Made by a program: the position numbers and the translations under genes. Shown piece by piece: positions 1 through 6,142 of a stretch of 21,024 bases of DNA (its first letter is position 1; each line of letters begins with the position of its first letter). The notes beneath the pieces were generated by a model. That model had not been told where the DNA came from. It ran no database searches and was given only the letters and a program-made list of their open reading frames with translations. The stretch is from the IMG/VR virus record IMGVR_UViG_3300003885_000053, positions 1-21,024 of that record; one strand, given 5' to 3'. The stretch is from a virus.

Positions 1-1
1 T

Positions 2-376
2 GTTAAGGCAGTATTTTGTTTCTATCACAAACGTTGGGAAATAGTTGACGACATTGTTTTTGGCGCTAAAGCATCCTCTAAGTCTGGCCTGTATAACATG
101 TGTAAGGAAGGTAATGCAAACTATACCAAGCAGAATTCAGAGGCTAAGAAAACATCTGCTGATATACTAACTCGATTGCAAGACCCTGAGAGCTTAGTTA
201 CGGTAGAAGACATTCCAGTTATCCTGGCAGAGATTGAAGATGATCGAACTGTAATAGTTCCAAGTACAAAGCCTGAATACAGCTTTGAAACTCGCACGGA
301 AGTATTTGCAGCCTTAGGTCTAAGTGACCCTACAGCACCTGAGACAACAGAAGAGAGTGAAGAAGGGCATTACTGA
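2..376 (+). CDS. Unknown phage protein, C-terminal part (cut by window edge)
   Basis: The reading frame is open from base 2 without a start, so this is the 3' end of a longer gene; the first in-frame ATG at 98 lies inside it and has no clear Shine-Dalgarno. The visible 124 residues start with an aromatic and basic stretch (FCFYHKRW) and continue through a Lys/Ser-rich segment. They end in a very acidic tail rich in Thr and Glu (roughly the last 18 residues). I recognise no family. The gene is followed at once by a terminator-like hairpin, so it probably closes an upstream transcription unit. Acidic tails of this kind occur in phage DNA-binding and scaffolding proteins, but nothing else supports either role. 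Confidence 0.6.
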   Translation, partial: VKAVFCFYHKRWEIVDDIVFGAKASSKSGLYNMCKEGNANYTKQNSEAKKTSADILTRLQDPESLVTVEDIPVILAEIEDDRTVIVPSTKPEYSFETRTEVFAALGLSDPTAPETTEESEEGHY

Positions 377-398
377 GTAAAAGTTGTGTGAAGAGGGT

Positions 399-420
399 AG
401 CCAAGGATGGCTTTTTAATT
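399..420 (+). terminator. Rho-independent terminator
   Basis: Stem agcca/tggct with a 4-base loop (agga), followed directly by a T-rich run (ttttaattt). It sits 22 bases after the stop of the partial gene and before the next start at 436. The stem is short (5 bp), so termination may be partial. Confidence 0.55.
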
Positions 421-435
421 TAGATGAGATAGACT

Positions 436-639
436 ATGTTAGCTGGGAAAAGATGTAAGGTACATAAGACACATGAGCGCCTATATGAGAGAGGTGAATC
501 AGAGCTAGAGTATGCGTATACTGCAGAGATAGCCTCTGAAATTTTTGTACTTGATGGTATAGCTAAGTTAGTTGTTCTAAAGGATAACGGGAAGTTAAAA
601 GAAATTGCACTAAGCAGAATAATTATCTTAGAGGATTAA
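436..639 (+). CDS. Small hypothetical protein, paralogue of the next gene
   Basis: A 67-residue basic and acidic protein with no family I recognise. It begins with MLAGKRCKV and ends in a mainly hydrophobic strand pattern (IALSRIIILED). The gene directly downstream encodes a 57-residue protein with a similar opening (G-K/R-x-C-K-V/L) and a similar order of segments, which suggests a small beta-rich fold duplicated in tandem. The ribosome binding site is weak (gatgag about 8 bases before the ATG), and the preceding terminator means expression may depend on readthrough. Function unknown. Confidence 0.6.
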   Translation: MLAGKRCKVHKTHERLYERGESELEYAYTAEIASEIFVLDGIAKLVVLKDNGKLKEIALSRIIILED

Positions 640-643
640 CACT

Positions 644-817
644 ATGGAAAAGTATTTAGGTAGAACATGTAAACTTAGATCAATAGATGGAATACATAGG
701 CTTATGACTAAACCAGAATTTAACGGTAAGGATAAGTATTTTGTAGTGGTAATGGAACTTGCTACAGGCCAATTATTAAGTGTTCAAGTAGATAACGTAA
801 CAATCCCACCCCTCTAA
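644..817 (+). CDS. Small hypothetical protein (57 aa), paralogue of the upstream gene
   Basis: This frame starts at ATG 644, four bases after the previous stop, and ends at TAA 815-817. An AGAGGA ribosome binding site overlaps the end of the previous gene (about 628-633). The protein opens with MEKYLGRTCKL and ends with a hydrophobic segment (VQVDNVTIPPL); the opening and general layout match the 67-residue protein just upstream, so the two are probably diverged copies. No catalytic motif is visible and the function is unknown. It is the last gene before a terminator-like hairpin and the promoter that drives the replication genes. Confidence 0.6.
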   Translation: MEKYLGRTCKLRSIDGIHRLMTKPEFNGKDKYFVVVMELATGQLLSVQVDNVTIPPL

Positions 818-825
818 TAGAAAGA

Positions 826-858
826 AACTAATCCAAAGGTAATCCGTGGGGATTAGTT
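826..858 (+). other. Perfect 9-bp inverted repeat in the gap
   Basis: aactaatcc (826-834) pairs perfectly with ggattagtt (850-858) around a 15-base loop. It lies in the 185-base non-coding gap between 817 and 1003. No T-run follows, so it may be a processing or regulatory hairpin rather than a terminator on its own. Confidence 0.4.
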
Positions 859-862
859 GCTT

Positions 863-898
863 GGCTTGCTTATATTCGTCTATGGGTAAGCCTTTTTA
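863..898 (+). terminator. Probable weak rho-independent terminator
   Basis: An imperfect stem opens with ggctt and closes with aagcc, followed by ttttt and tatt-like sequence (about 893-900). The inner part has mismatches with only ata/tat pairing near the loop. Its position between the small paralogue pair and the promoter at 946-974 fits the end of a transcription unit. Confidence 0.45.
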
Positions 899-945
899 TT
901 GCCTTTAGCTATAAGTTTTGTTTATGTTACATAAAAACAAACTAT

Positions 946-974
946 TAGACATTTATATTAATCGATAATATACT
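946..974 (+). promoter_or_regulatory. Sigma70-like promoter for the replication operon
   Basis: TAGACA at 946-951 and TATACT at 969-974 are each one base from the consensus -35 and -10 boxes, with an exact 17-base spacer. The start point would fall near 981-983, about 20 bases before the ATG at 1003. This is the best host-type promoter I see in the window and would drive the coupled 106-residue protein and primase-helicase. Confidence 0.6.
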
Positions 975-1002
975 ATCACTTCAATAGATTAAGGTAAATA
1001 AT

Positions 1003-1323
1003 ATGAGTGATAAGCCTAGAACATCAAGTAGACGAATGCTCGTAAGAATGGATATTTTAGCTAACGCAAAAACACTGAAGGAATTAGGTGTACCTATAGC
1101 AGTTATACAGCGTGGTCTTGGTGTTGTTATGTCTGGCCTTACTTTTAGCAATCTTCTACATTATTACTCATCCCCAATCATTAACCACCCCGGAAATAAT
1201 TCGCTAAATCCTGAATGGTTAGATAGCGAAGGTGCAGAAATACAAATACCCCCTATCAACTATAAGTATGTAGGAAGGTTCCCCGGAGGTGAATGGGTTA
1301 ATACAGATAATACAGACGAATGA
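1003..1323 (+). CDS. Small protein coupled to the primase-helicase, possibly DNA-binding
   Basis: A 106-residue protein with a basic start (KPRTSSRRMLVR). It continues into a helical stretch, about residues 16-55, in which two helices flank a Gly/Val turn (ELGVPIAVIQRGLGVVMSGL), an arrangement compatible with a helix-turn-helix. The C-terminal half is Pro/Asn-rich and ends in an acidic tail. It is the first gene after the sigma70-like promoter, has an AAGG site 8 bases upstream, and its stop overlaps the primase-helicase start as ATGA, so the two are very likely translated together. A role in origin recognition or loading is an inference from position only; I do not recognise the family. Confidence 0.7.
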   Translation: MSDKPRTSSRRMLVRMDILANAKTLKELGVPIAVIQRGLGVVMSGLTFSNLLHYYSSPIINHPGNNSLNPEWLDSEGAEIQIPPINYKYVGRFPGGEWVNTDNTDE

Positions 1324-3572
1324 AGTCTATACAGCCTTTCATCGACCTAGGGTGGCACACTGTCCCCCTAACAGGTGAGATAGCCAGGTTATCTGACGGT
1401 ACTAAAACCATTCCAGGATTCTGTAAAGGTTGGAAAGAGAAATATACTAATGAAATAAATAAAGTACCTGCTATGTTGGGTGGTGTACTAACCGGTGAAC
1501 TCTCTAATATCATAGCTATTGACTGTGATAATCAAGCAACCTTTGATCTTTTCTATTCACAATGTAAAGAATATAAGTTTATCTTTTTCTCTAGGGATAA
1601 GCCTAAGGGTGGAGGGACTATAATATTCCAGTACCTTAAAGATTTAGCCTTACCTACATTCTCACTACGCGATGGGCTTATAGATATAGATATATTCTCA
1701 AATGATGGGTTTGTTTATTTACCATCTGATAGTAATACCACTAAAGAAGAATGGATAGCTGAGACACATAACGATCTACCATTAGTTAAAGAAATGCCAC
1801 CAAGCATCAAAGTACTGTTAATGTCTTTGTATAAACAATACACACTAACTAAAGATGGCATATCCCCGCTAAAAGAAAATACAGAAGTGGCGCAATCTAT
1901 AAACTATTTAGCTCCTCAAATAGAGATGTTTATAGCTAAAGGGTTCAGTCCTTCACTATTTAGAATAATCACACCAAAAGATTTTAGAAGTTTAGAACAA
2001 TATATTAGAGAAGGTTATTTACACCCTAAAAACATCCCTGACGGTAGAGGTAGTGAGTATCTCTCTAAAGTATCGGCAATATTAGGAGCTGATCAGTCCA
2101 TAAGTACTACTCTGTATTATCAGGCGATTAAAGCAATAAATGAGCTATGGACAATACCGATGGATGCTAAACGCCTTGACGCTACCATAGCTAAGAGGAT
2201 GCTAGAAGGGCAAGTCAAGGTTAATGGAATCAATATCTGGAAGTATGACGAAACTTGGAAGAATAAAGGCTTATCATTTTCGAATAAGCTTGGTGAAGCA
2301 GTAGAGGTATTCTTTGATGATGTACGGCGATTATATTATATGGTTAATCACACTAGAGGAGCCATTAGCTCTTTCTCACGAGATAATGATGTTTTCTCAT
2401 ATATAGAAACAGTAGGGAATAGTAGGATAGCACCTAGAAAAAAGCTAAAAACCTTAATGCCTATGGTTAGGACAGTAAGCAAACCTAACATACCGTTTGG
2501 AGCATACATGCACAACGAATACACTAAGAATTTTAATCTTTTTCAGCAAACACCGGCCTTAGCTATACTCAACAATCCTAAGAATTATAAGGCACACTAT
2601 ATTGAACCTGTAATGATTCTTAACTACTTAGAAAGTCTGATACCTAATAAAGACTCTAGAGATTTCACGTTAAAATTTCTCCGCCATAAATTATTAACAT
2701 TTGATTACAGCCCGATAGTTTTGTATTTTTTAGGTGTGCCGGGATCAGGCAAGGATACATTCATTGAGATTCTATCAGTTATCATGGGATCAAACCACAT
2801 AGCTAAACCTTCAGTTAAGGAGTTTTTGGAACAGTATAACGGTTGGTTAGTCGATAGCTACTTTGTACAACTTGATGAGTATGGTAATCAGCTCGTAAGA
2901 ACAAGTGAGAAGGCAGAAGCTTTAGGTAAGTTATTAGCTTATTCAGGTAAGTCCGAAGTTCAAATAAGGCAAATGAGAACTGACGGTTATCTAACTAAGC
3001 ACTTTGCAACATTTGTGTTAACGGCAAACTCTAACCCTTTAATGGTTACTGAAGACGATAGACGGGTACACTTGATTGAAACCCCTAATAAACTTCAGGA
3101 TCAAGGATGGGTCAAAGAAGCTGGTGGTATAGCTAAGGTACATACAGCTATACTGGAACAGGTTAATGACTTCTGCTATTATTTAGCTACTGAAGTTAGT
3201 ATAATAGCTTCACAAGACTATGTATCTCCTCCTGAGTCATTAGAGAAAAGTAGAGTAATCGCTGAGAAGTTAGGTGCTGGAGCTAAGTTAGTCTACATGC
3301 TCCGTAAGTGTTTATTTAGTGAGATGGAGGAGATAGCTTACGAACATTCAATAGATGAACTGTTTAAAAACTCTGAAATTAGCCAGATAAATGAGTTAGC
3401 TTTGTTCGACCTATATACTGCTATGACAGACGGATTAGGTACTAAAAGAGCATTAAGCAAGTTTATGATGGATGGAGGGTTTGTAAAATTCCCATCTACA
3501 CTTAAAGGTAACAAGACATATGTCTACAAGATACCCTTCCTTTCAAAGTTTAGACCTAATCAATTTACATAG
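1320..3572 (+). CDS. Primase-helicase: Prim-Pol domain plus SF3 helicase
   Basis: A 750-residue replication protein expected to unwind DNA at the fork and make primers. The N terminus looks like an archaeo-eukaryotic Prim-Pol domain: IIAIDCDN gives the D-x-D pair (D68, D70), GGGT follows near 97-100, and IDIDIF (D122/D124) fits the third acidic position. The middle is not recognisable. The C-terminal half is an SF3/P4-type helicase with Walker A GVPGSGKDT (472-480, K478), Walker B FVQLDEYG (D519, E520), sensor TAN (568-570) and the EDDRR segment (578-582). The Walker A Lys is followed by Asp then Thr instead of Thr/Ser directly. The usual His of Prim-Pol motif II appears to be Thr100, so primer synthesis is less certain than helicase activity. 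Start chosen by the ATGA overlap with the upstream gene. Confidence 0.9.
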   Translation: MKSIQPFIDLGWHTVPLTGEIARLSDGTKTIPGFCKGWKEKYTNEINKVPAMLGGVLTGELSNIIAIDCDNQATFDLFYSQCKEYKFIFFSRDKPKGGGTIIFQYLKDLALPTFSLRDGLIDIDIFSNDGFVYLPSDSNTTKEEWIAETHNDLPLVKEMPPSIKVLLMSLYKQYTLTKDGISPLKENTEVAQSINYLAPQIEMFIAKGFSPSLFRIITPKDFRSLEQYIREGYLHPKNIPDGRGSEYLSKVSAILGADQSISTTLYYQAIKAINELWTIPMDAKRLDATIAKRMLEGQVKVNGINIWKYDETWKNKGLSFSNKLGEAVEVFFDDVRRLYYMVNHTRGAISSFSRDNDVFSYIETVGNSRIAPRKKLKTLMPMVRTVSKPNIPFGAYMHNEYTKNFNLFQQTPALAILNNPKNYKAHYIEPVMILNYLESLIPNKDSRDFTLKFLRHKLLTFDYSPIVLYFLGVPGSGKDTFIEILSVIMGSNHIAKPSVKEFLEQYNGWLVDSYFVQLDEYGNQLVRTSEKAEALGKLLAYSGKSEVQIRQMRTDGYLTKHFATFVLTANSNPLMVTEDDRRVHLIETPNKLQDQGWVKEAGGIAKVHTAILEQVNDFCYYLATEVSIIASQDYVSPPESLEKSRVIAEKLGAGAKLVYMLRKCLFSEMEEIAYEHSIDELFKNSEISQINELALFDLYTAMTDGLGTKRALSKFMMDGGFVKFPSTLKGNKTYVYKIPFLSKFRPNQFT

Positions 3573-3581
3573 GAGAAAATA

Positions 3582-3779
3582 ATGTATAATAAGCCACAAA
3601 ATACAATGAGTCCAATTTGTAAACACAAATTCACACCTTATCAAAGAAGGAAATTTACGAAAAGTCCCGATGATCAAGGTCAGATAGTTAAACAATGTGT
3701 AAATTGCGGAAAAGTTACTTATGCAGACAAAGATACAATAGATATTGTACAAGCAGTAATTAATAAAAAGGAAAGCTAA
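3582..3779 (+). CDS. Small zinc-ribbon protein
   Basis: A 65-residue basic protein with C13-x-H15 in the first half and a C-x-x-C-G knuckle (CVNCGK) at about residues 39-44, a spacing that fits one zinc site. An AGGAG ribosome binding site 7 bases before the ATG supports this start, just after the primase-helicase stop. The protein is Lys/Arg-rich and could bind nucleic acid, but no specific family is recognised. Its TAA stop overlaps the next ATG (TAATG), which suggests translational coupling. Confidence 0.75.
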   Translation: MYNKPQNTMSPICKHKFTPYQRRKFTKSPDDQGQIVKQCVNCGKVTYADKDTIDIVQAVINKKES

Positions 3780-4054
3780 TGTATATAGAACCACTAAATA
3801 TAATAATAATATTAGGCACTTTATTAGGCGTTATAGTCTTTCAATTTTATAGGGAGTTTAAAACAATTAAAGGTCACAAAGATAGGATAAAGTGGTTAAC
3901 TATAAATTCAGTAGCTGACCAAAAACACACTTCTGTATTTGTTAAGTCTTTAATAGCTCATCAATCTAAGCTCGCTCTAGTAAAAGGAACTTTAAGAGAA
4001 GGGTTAAAGATATTAGAGACAGATAATAAGAGTACTAAAGAAGAAAGGAAGTAA
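3779..4054 (+). CDS. One-pass membrane protein, unknown role
   Basis: A 91-residue protein with one strongly hydrophobic segment at about residues 6-23 (Ile/Leu/Gly/Val-rich) followed by a charged, helical C-terminal part, and few charges before the segment. This looks like an N-in or N-out membrane anchor with a soluble tail of about 65 residues. It starts inside the previous stop (TAATG) and is followed by another small membrane protein. The arrangement resembles spanin or superinfection-exclusion proteins, but there is no lysis gene beside it and the block is a replication block, so I make no functional call. Confidence 0.65.
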   Translation: MYIEPLNIIIILGTLLGVIVFQFYREFKTIKGHKDRIKWLTINSVADQKHTSVFVKSLIAHQSKLALVKGTLREGLKILETDNKSTKEERK

Positions 4055-4057
4055 TAA

Positions 4058-4207
4058 ATGAAATATCTAACAGTTTTTAATGTTTTAGTGGGTGGCTCAA
4101 TACTATTGATAAGTGCACTACTCTTATTTGCCTACAGATATGAAGAAAAGCAAAGGCTTATTATTGCGGCATCAAGAATAAAGTTAAGAACTAAAAGAAA
4201 AGAATAA
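4058..4207 (+). CDS. 49-aa one-pass membrane protein
   Basis: ATG 4058 to TAA 4205-4207, three bases after the preceding stop. The protein has a hydrophobic stretch at about residues 5-26 (VFNVLVGGSILLISALLLF) and then a highly basic tail rich in Lys and Arg, predicting a single membrane helix with a positively charged cytoplasmic tail. Together with the upstream 91-residue protein it forms a two-gene membrane pair. The short length and charge fit small phage membrane modulators or holin-like peptides; neither can be decided from sequence. Confidence 0.6.
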   Translation: MKYLTVFNVLVGGSILLISALLLFAYRYEEKQRLIIAASRIKLRTKRKE

Positions 4208-4224
4208 AGTCAAGGACTAAAAGA

Positions 4225-4261
4225 AGAGGTTGGTAATAGCAAATGAAATGTGCGCACCTCT
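4225..4261 (+). promoter_or_regulatory. Hairpin that could mask a ribosome binding site
   Basis: agaggt (4225-4230), which looks like a Shine-Dalgarno, is complementary to acctct (4256-4261), with a 25-base loop. The loop holds the 3' part of a six-codon reading frame, ATG 4243 to TAA 4261-4263 (MKCAHL), and an 8-base palindrome gtgcgcac. The next gene (ATG 4273) has no Shine-Dalgarno of its own, so translation by reinitiation or release of this hairpin is possible. Confidence 0.3.
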
Positions 4262-4272
4262 AAGTATTATCT

Positions 4273-4647
4273 ATGAATAAACTAAGTATACTATTAGCTA
4301 ATGAAGTAGCAATCTTAAAGTATCATAAGCACTTAGAACTTCCATACCATCAAGTCACAATAACTAACTACGATGGCTCAGTTAATAAATATAAATTTCT
4401 TAGTTATAATATTGCAATTACTTTTATGTCGGTAAACTATAGGGAGCTTGTTAGAACTAATAGTCTAAGAAATTTAGAGCTGCCTATAATTGTGAATAAG
4501 TTTTTAGTTAAAAACAAAATAACGTCAATGTCAGAACTGTTAGAAATAACTAAGAAGCAATGGTTAAGTCAACCAAGTATAGGAGCAGTTACAGTAGATA
4601 GACTAATAGAAGAATTAGCTAAACATGGTTGTTACTTAAAAAGGTAG
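4273..4647 (+). CDS. Protein with RNA polymerase alpha C-terminal-domain-like fold
   Basis: A 124-residue protein. Residues 70-124 can be aligned without a gap to the bacterial RNA polymerase alpha-CTD, a helix-hairpin-helix domain that contacts promoter UP elements and activators. Matching positions include L70, L78, I83, L89, T93, L98, P101, G104, L114, A116 and G119 (for example SELLEITKKQWLSQPSIG against the host GDLVQ-TE-LLKTPNLG pattern). The residues that contact DNA in E. coli alpha (R265, N268, K298) correspond here to I73, K76 and V106, so it may keep the fold but lose or change DNA binding. The N-terminal 69 residues are unrecognised. Inference: it may bind host RNA polymerase or its partners. 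The start lacks a good ribosome binding site (see the hairpin just upstream). Confidence 0.7.
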   Translation: MNKLSILLANEVAILKYHKHLELPYHQVTITNYDGSVNKYKFLSYNIAITFMSVNYRELVRTNSLRNLELPIIVNKFLVKNKITSMSELLEITKKQWLSQPSIGAVTVDRLIEELAKHGCYLKR

Positions 4648-4654
4648 GTAAATT

Positions 4655-5035
4655 ATGAAAGATATTAAATTTAGATGTTTTGATTTTGAAAGTGGGGAAA
4701 TGTGTATAGTTACTCAAATAAGACTACCTAACAAAGGTAAGCACGGTGACAATATTACTGGTATTGTTACTATGCAATACACAGGTAGAAAAGATACCAC
4801 ACATACTGAAATATATGAAGGGGATATCTTAAGAACAGAGGTATTAGTAAATGTAAAAGAAACCAACACTAAAAAGCTAAAGTCTGTATATGGTACAGTT
4901 GAATACTGTGAAGATAAGGCAGCTTATTTATTTATATGCCAGGACTATGAGGTATTACTTTCATCATTCCCTAGTAAGGATTTACTTGTTTTTGGGAACA
5001 AATATGAAAATTCAGAGCTATTGAGTGAAGTATGA
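4655..5035 (+). CDS. YopX-family phage protein
   Basis: A 126-residue protein with the YopX family layout: it opens with MKDIKFRCFDFESGEM, has the MQYTGRKD segment followed by EIYEGDIL (about residues 40-60), a beta-rich middle, and the typical ending with VFGNKYENSELL. The family is common in phages and prophages; its biochemical role is not established. An AGGTAGG-like site just upstream of ATG 4655 supports the start. The stop TGA overlaps a possible downstream start as ATGA. Confidence 0.85.
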   Translation: MKDIKFRCFDFESGEMCIVTQIRLPNKGKHGDNITGIVTMQYTGRKDTTHTEIYEGDILRTEVLVNVKETNTKKLKSVYGTVEYCEDKAAYLFICQDYEVLLSSFPSKDLLVFGNKYENSELLSEV

Positions 5036-5133
5036 ATTACTTAACTAAGCTACGGTATAGTATTTTCTGTAATCCTTTAAGAGGGGCGATATATAAAGGT
5101 ACTTCACGATTCACGCAGAAGAATTATAGATAA
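5032..5133 (+). CDS. Possible 33-aa reading frame overlapping the next frame
   Basis: ATG 5032 overlaps the YopX-like stop (ATGA) and the frame closes at TAA 5131-5133, giving a short basic peptide. Its second half shares bases with a different frame (5093-5215) that looks more protein-like. It is either a coupled small peptide or the 5' part of a gene whose 3' part has shifted by one base. Little else can be said. Confidence 0.3.
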   Translation: MNYLTKLRYSIFCNPLRGAIYKGTSRFTQKNYR

Positions 5134-5215
5134 GCATAGGTATGCTATTCATGTCAAGAAATGTAATAAGTGTGGCAAGTATTTCACAGAAGCAGGATAC
5201 GAATATGAAAATTAA
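5093..5215 (+). CDS. Small zinc-finger protein with apparent AUA start (or frameshifted gene)
   Basis: No ATG, GTG or TTG opens this frame, yet it reads as a convincing small protein of 40 residues: a basic segment KVLHDSRRRIIDKHRY, then C-x-x-C knuckle VKKCNKCGKYF, then an acidic Tyr-rich tail. An AGAGGGG ribosome binding site at 5080-5086 lies 6 bases before the codon ATA at 5093, ideal spacing for a start. The stop overlaps the next gene's ATG region, as is usual in this block. Three readings fit: a genuine AUA start; an ATG mutated to ATA or misread; or a +1 shift from the frame starting at 5032. The protein is recognised only as a short Cys-x-x-Cys type. Confidence 0.5.
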   Translation: MKVLHDSRRRIIDKHRYAIHVKKCNKCGKYFTEAGYEYEN

Positions 5216-5375
5216 TTTAGAGTGTTCTTGTGGTAATAAAGATCAGTTAAGAACTATTGATGAAGGAGTGTATAATAAACCAGAAACAAAAGGTAAACCA
5301 ATCTATATATTCATTGAAAGAATGGATGAGATTAAAATAAAATGTTTAGCTTGTAATAAAGAAAGTGTTTTATAA
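5205..5375 (+). CDS. Small zinc-ribbon protein (56 aa)
   Basis: I choose ATG 5205, which has an AGGA site about 8 bases upstream, over the ATG at 5142, which has no site and would add 21 residues translated from the zinc-finger frame above. The 56-residue protein opens with MKINLECSCGN and closes with CLACNKESVL: C-x-C-G near the N terminus and C-x-x-C near the C terminus make a four-Cys zinc ribbon. A small acidic and basic middle lies between. Function unknown; it overlaps the end of the preceding zinc-finger frame and precedes the ssDNA-binding protein. Confidence 0.7.
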   Translation: MKINLECSCGNKDQLRTIDEGVYNKPETKGKPIYIFIERMDEIKIKCLACNKESVL

Positions 5376-5390
5376 CCAAAGGAAACAATT

Positions 5391-6071
5391 ATGGCCGTAA
5401 AGAAAGATTTTAAAACTCCAGTAGGTGAATTACGTTGGATGTATGTAAGTGGTAGAGGTAAAGAAGGTAGAGGTAAAAACAAAGGAACTTTTCGCTTTGT
5501 AGGATCATTATATTTACAAACAGCAAGTACAGAGTGTAATGCTTTAAAGGATAAGATTAAGGCATTTTGGAATGAGAATAAACCTAGGAAAGGTAGGCAT
5601 GGCTCTTTAGGATTTAAGGATGAAATGGTTGTAGATGACGACTATGTGCCTATCCTAGATAAGGATGGAAAAGAGCAATATACAGGAGAGACAAGTTTTG
5701 ACTTCTGGACAGGAACAACATGGAAAGATGGAAAACCTAAAGTAGTTGATATCTATAGTGCAGGGAATAAAAAAGAAGGTATTATATCAACCAAGATATC
5801 CCTACATGGTAAGACTATAGGTAATGGTTCTATCGGTGCTATTGCAGGATCGATGGGTATTTTCGATCAAGACAGCAATATGGGTATCTCTCTATATCTT
5901 AATGCTGTGCAGCTTCACAAATTGGTAGAGTATTGTAAAGACCCAGGCTTTGAGGACTCTGATGAAGGAGGGTATGAAGAGGAGGAAGAGGAGGAAATAG
6001 TGGAAAGTGGGACATGCTTTGGGCCTGAAGAAGAGTCAGTAGCTAAAGAAGAAGCTAAGCCACGTATTTAA
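5391..6071 (+). CDS. Single-stranded DNA-binding protein (Enc34/DUF2815-like)
   Basis: A 226-residue protein resembling the phage Enc34-type ssDNA-binding family (OB fold): the segments KISLHGKTIGNGSIGAIAG and GISLYLNAVQLHKLVEY are the family's characteristic second half. The C terminus, from about residue 187, is strongly acidic with a run of Glu, like the tails by which SSB proteins contact replication partners. It probably coats ssDNA at the phage fork and helps polymerase and helicase. AAAGGA about 7 bases before ATG 5391 supports the start. It lies directly before the DNA polymerase gene, consistent with this role. Confidence 0.8.
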   Translation: MAVKKDFKTPVGELRWMYVSGRGKEGRGKNKGTFRFVGSLYLQTASTECNALKDKIKAFWNENKPRKGRHGSLGFKDEMVVDDDYVPILDKDGKEQYTGETSFDFWTGTTWKDGKPKVVDIYSAGNKKEGIISTKISLHGKTIGNGSIGAIAGSMGIFDQDSNMGISLYLNAVQLHKLVEYCKDPGFEDSDEGGYEEEEEEEIVESGTCFGPEEESVAKEEAKPRI

Positions 6072-6103
6072 TAGTTAAAGATAATAAGCTGTCTAATTAG
6101 TGT

Positions 6104-6132
6104 TGTAGTGCTATAACCTTTATGGCACTACA
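6104..6132 (+). promoter_or_regulatory. 13-bp hairpin next to the DNA polymerase ribosome binding site
   Basis: tgtagtgctataa (6104-6116) pairs with ttatggcactaca (6120-6132) with one G-U pair and a 3-base loop (cct). The polymerase Shine-Dalgarno GGAG begins two bases later (6134-6137). There is no T-run, so this is not a standard terminator. It could be an RNase III-type processing site or a translational control element separating SSB and polymerase expression. Confidence 0.6.
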
Positions 6133-6142
6133 TGGAGTATTT

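Noticed and set aside
966-986. Faint resemblance to a T7-type phage promoter near atactatcacttcaatag
   Set aside because: Match is poor, I see no second copy elsewhere in the window, and no phage RNA polymerase is present here; the sigma70-like reading fits better.
5142-5204. Longer start for the 56-residue zinc-ribbon protein
   Set aside because: The extra 21 residues share bases with the more protein-like zinc-finger frame, and only ATG 5205 has a ribosome site.
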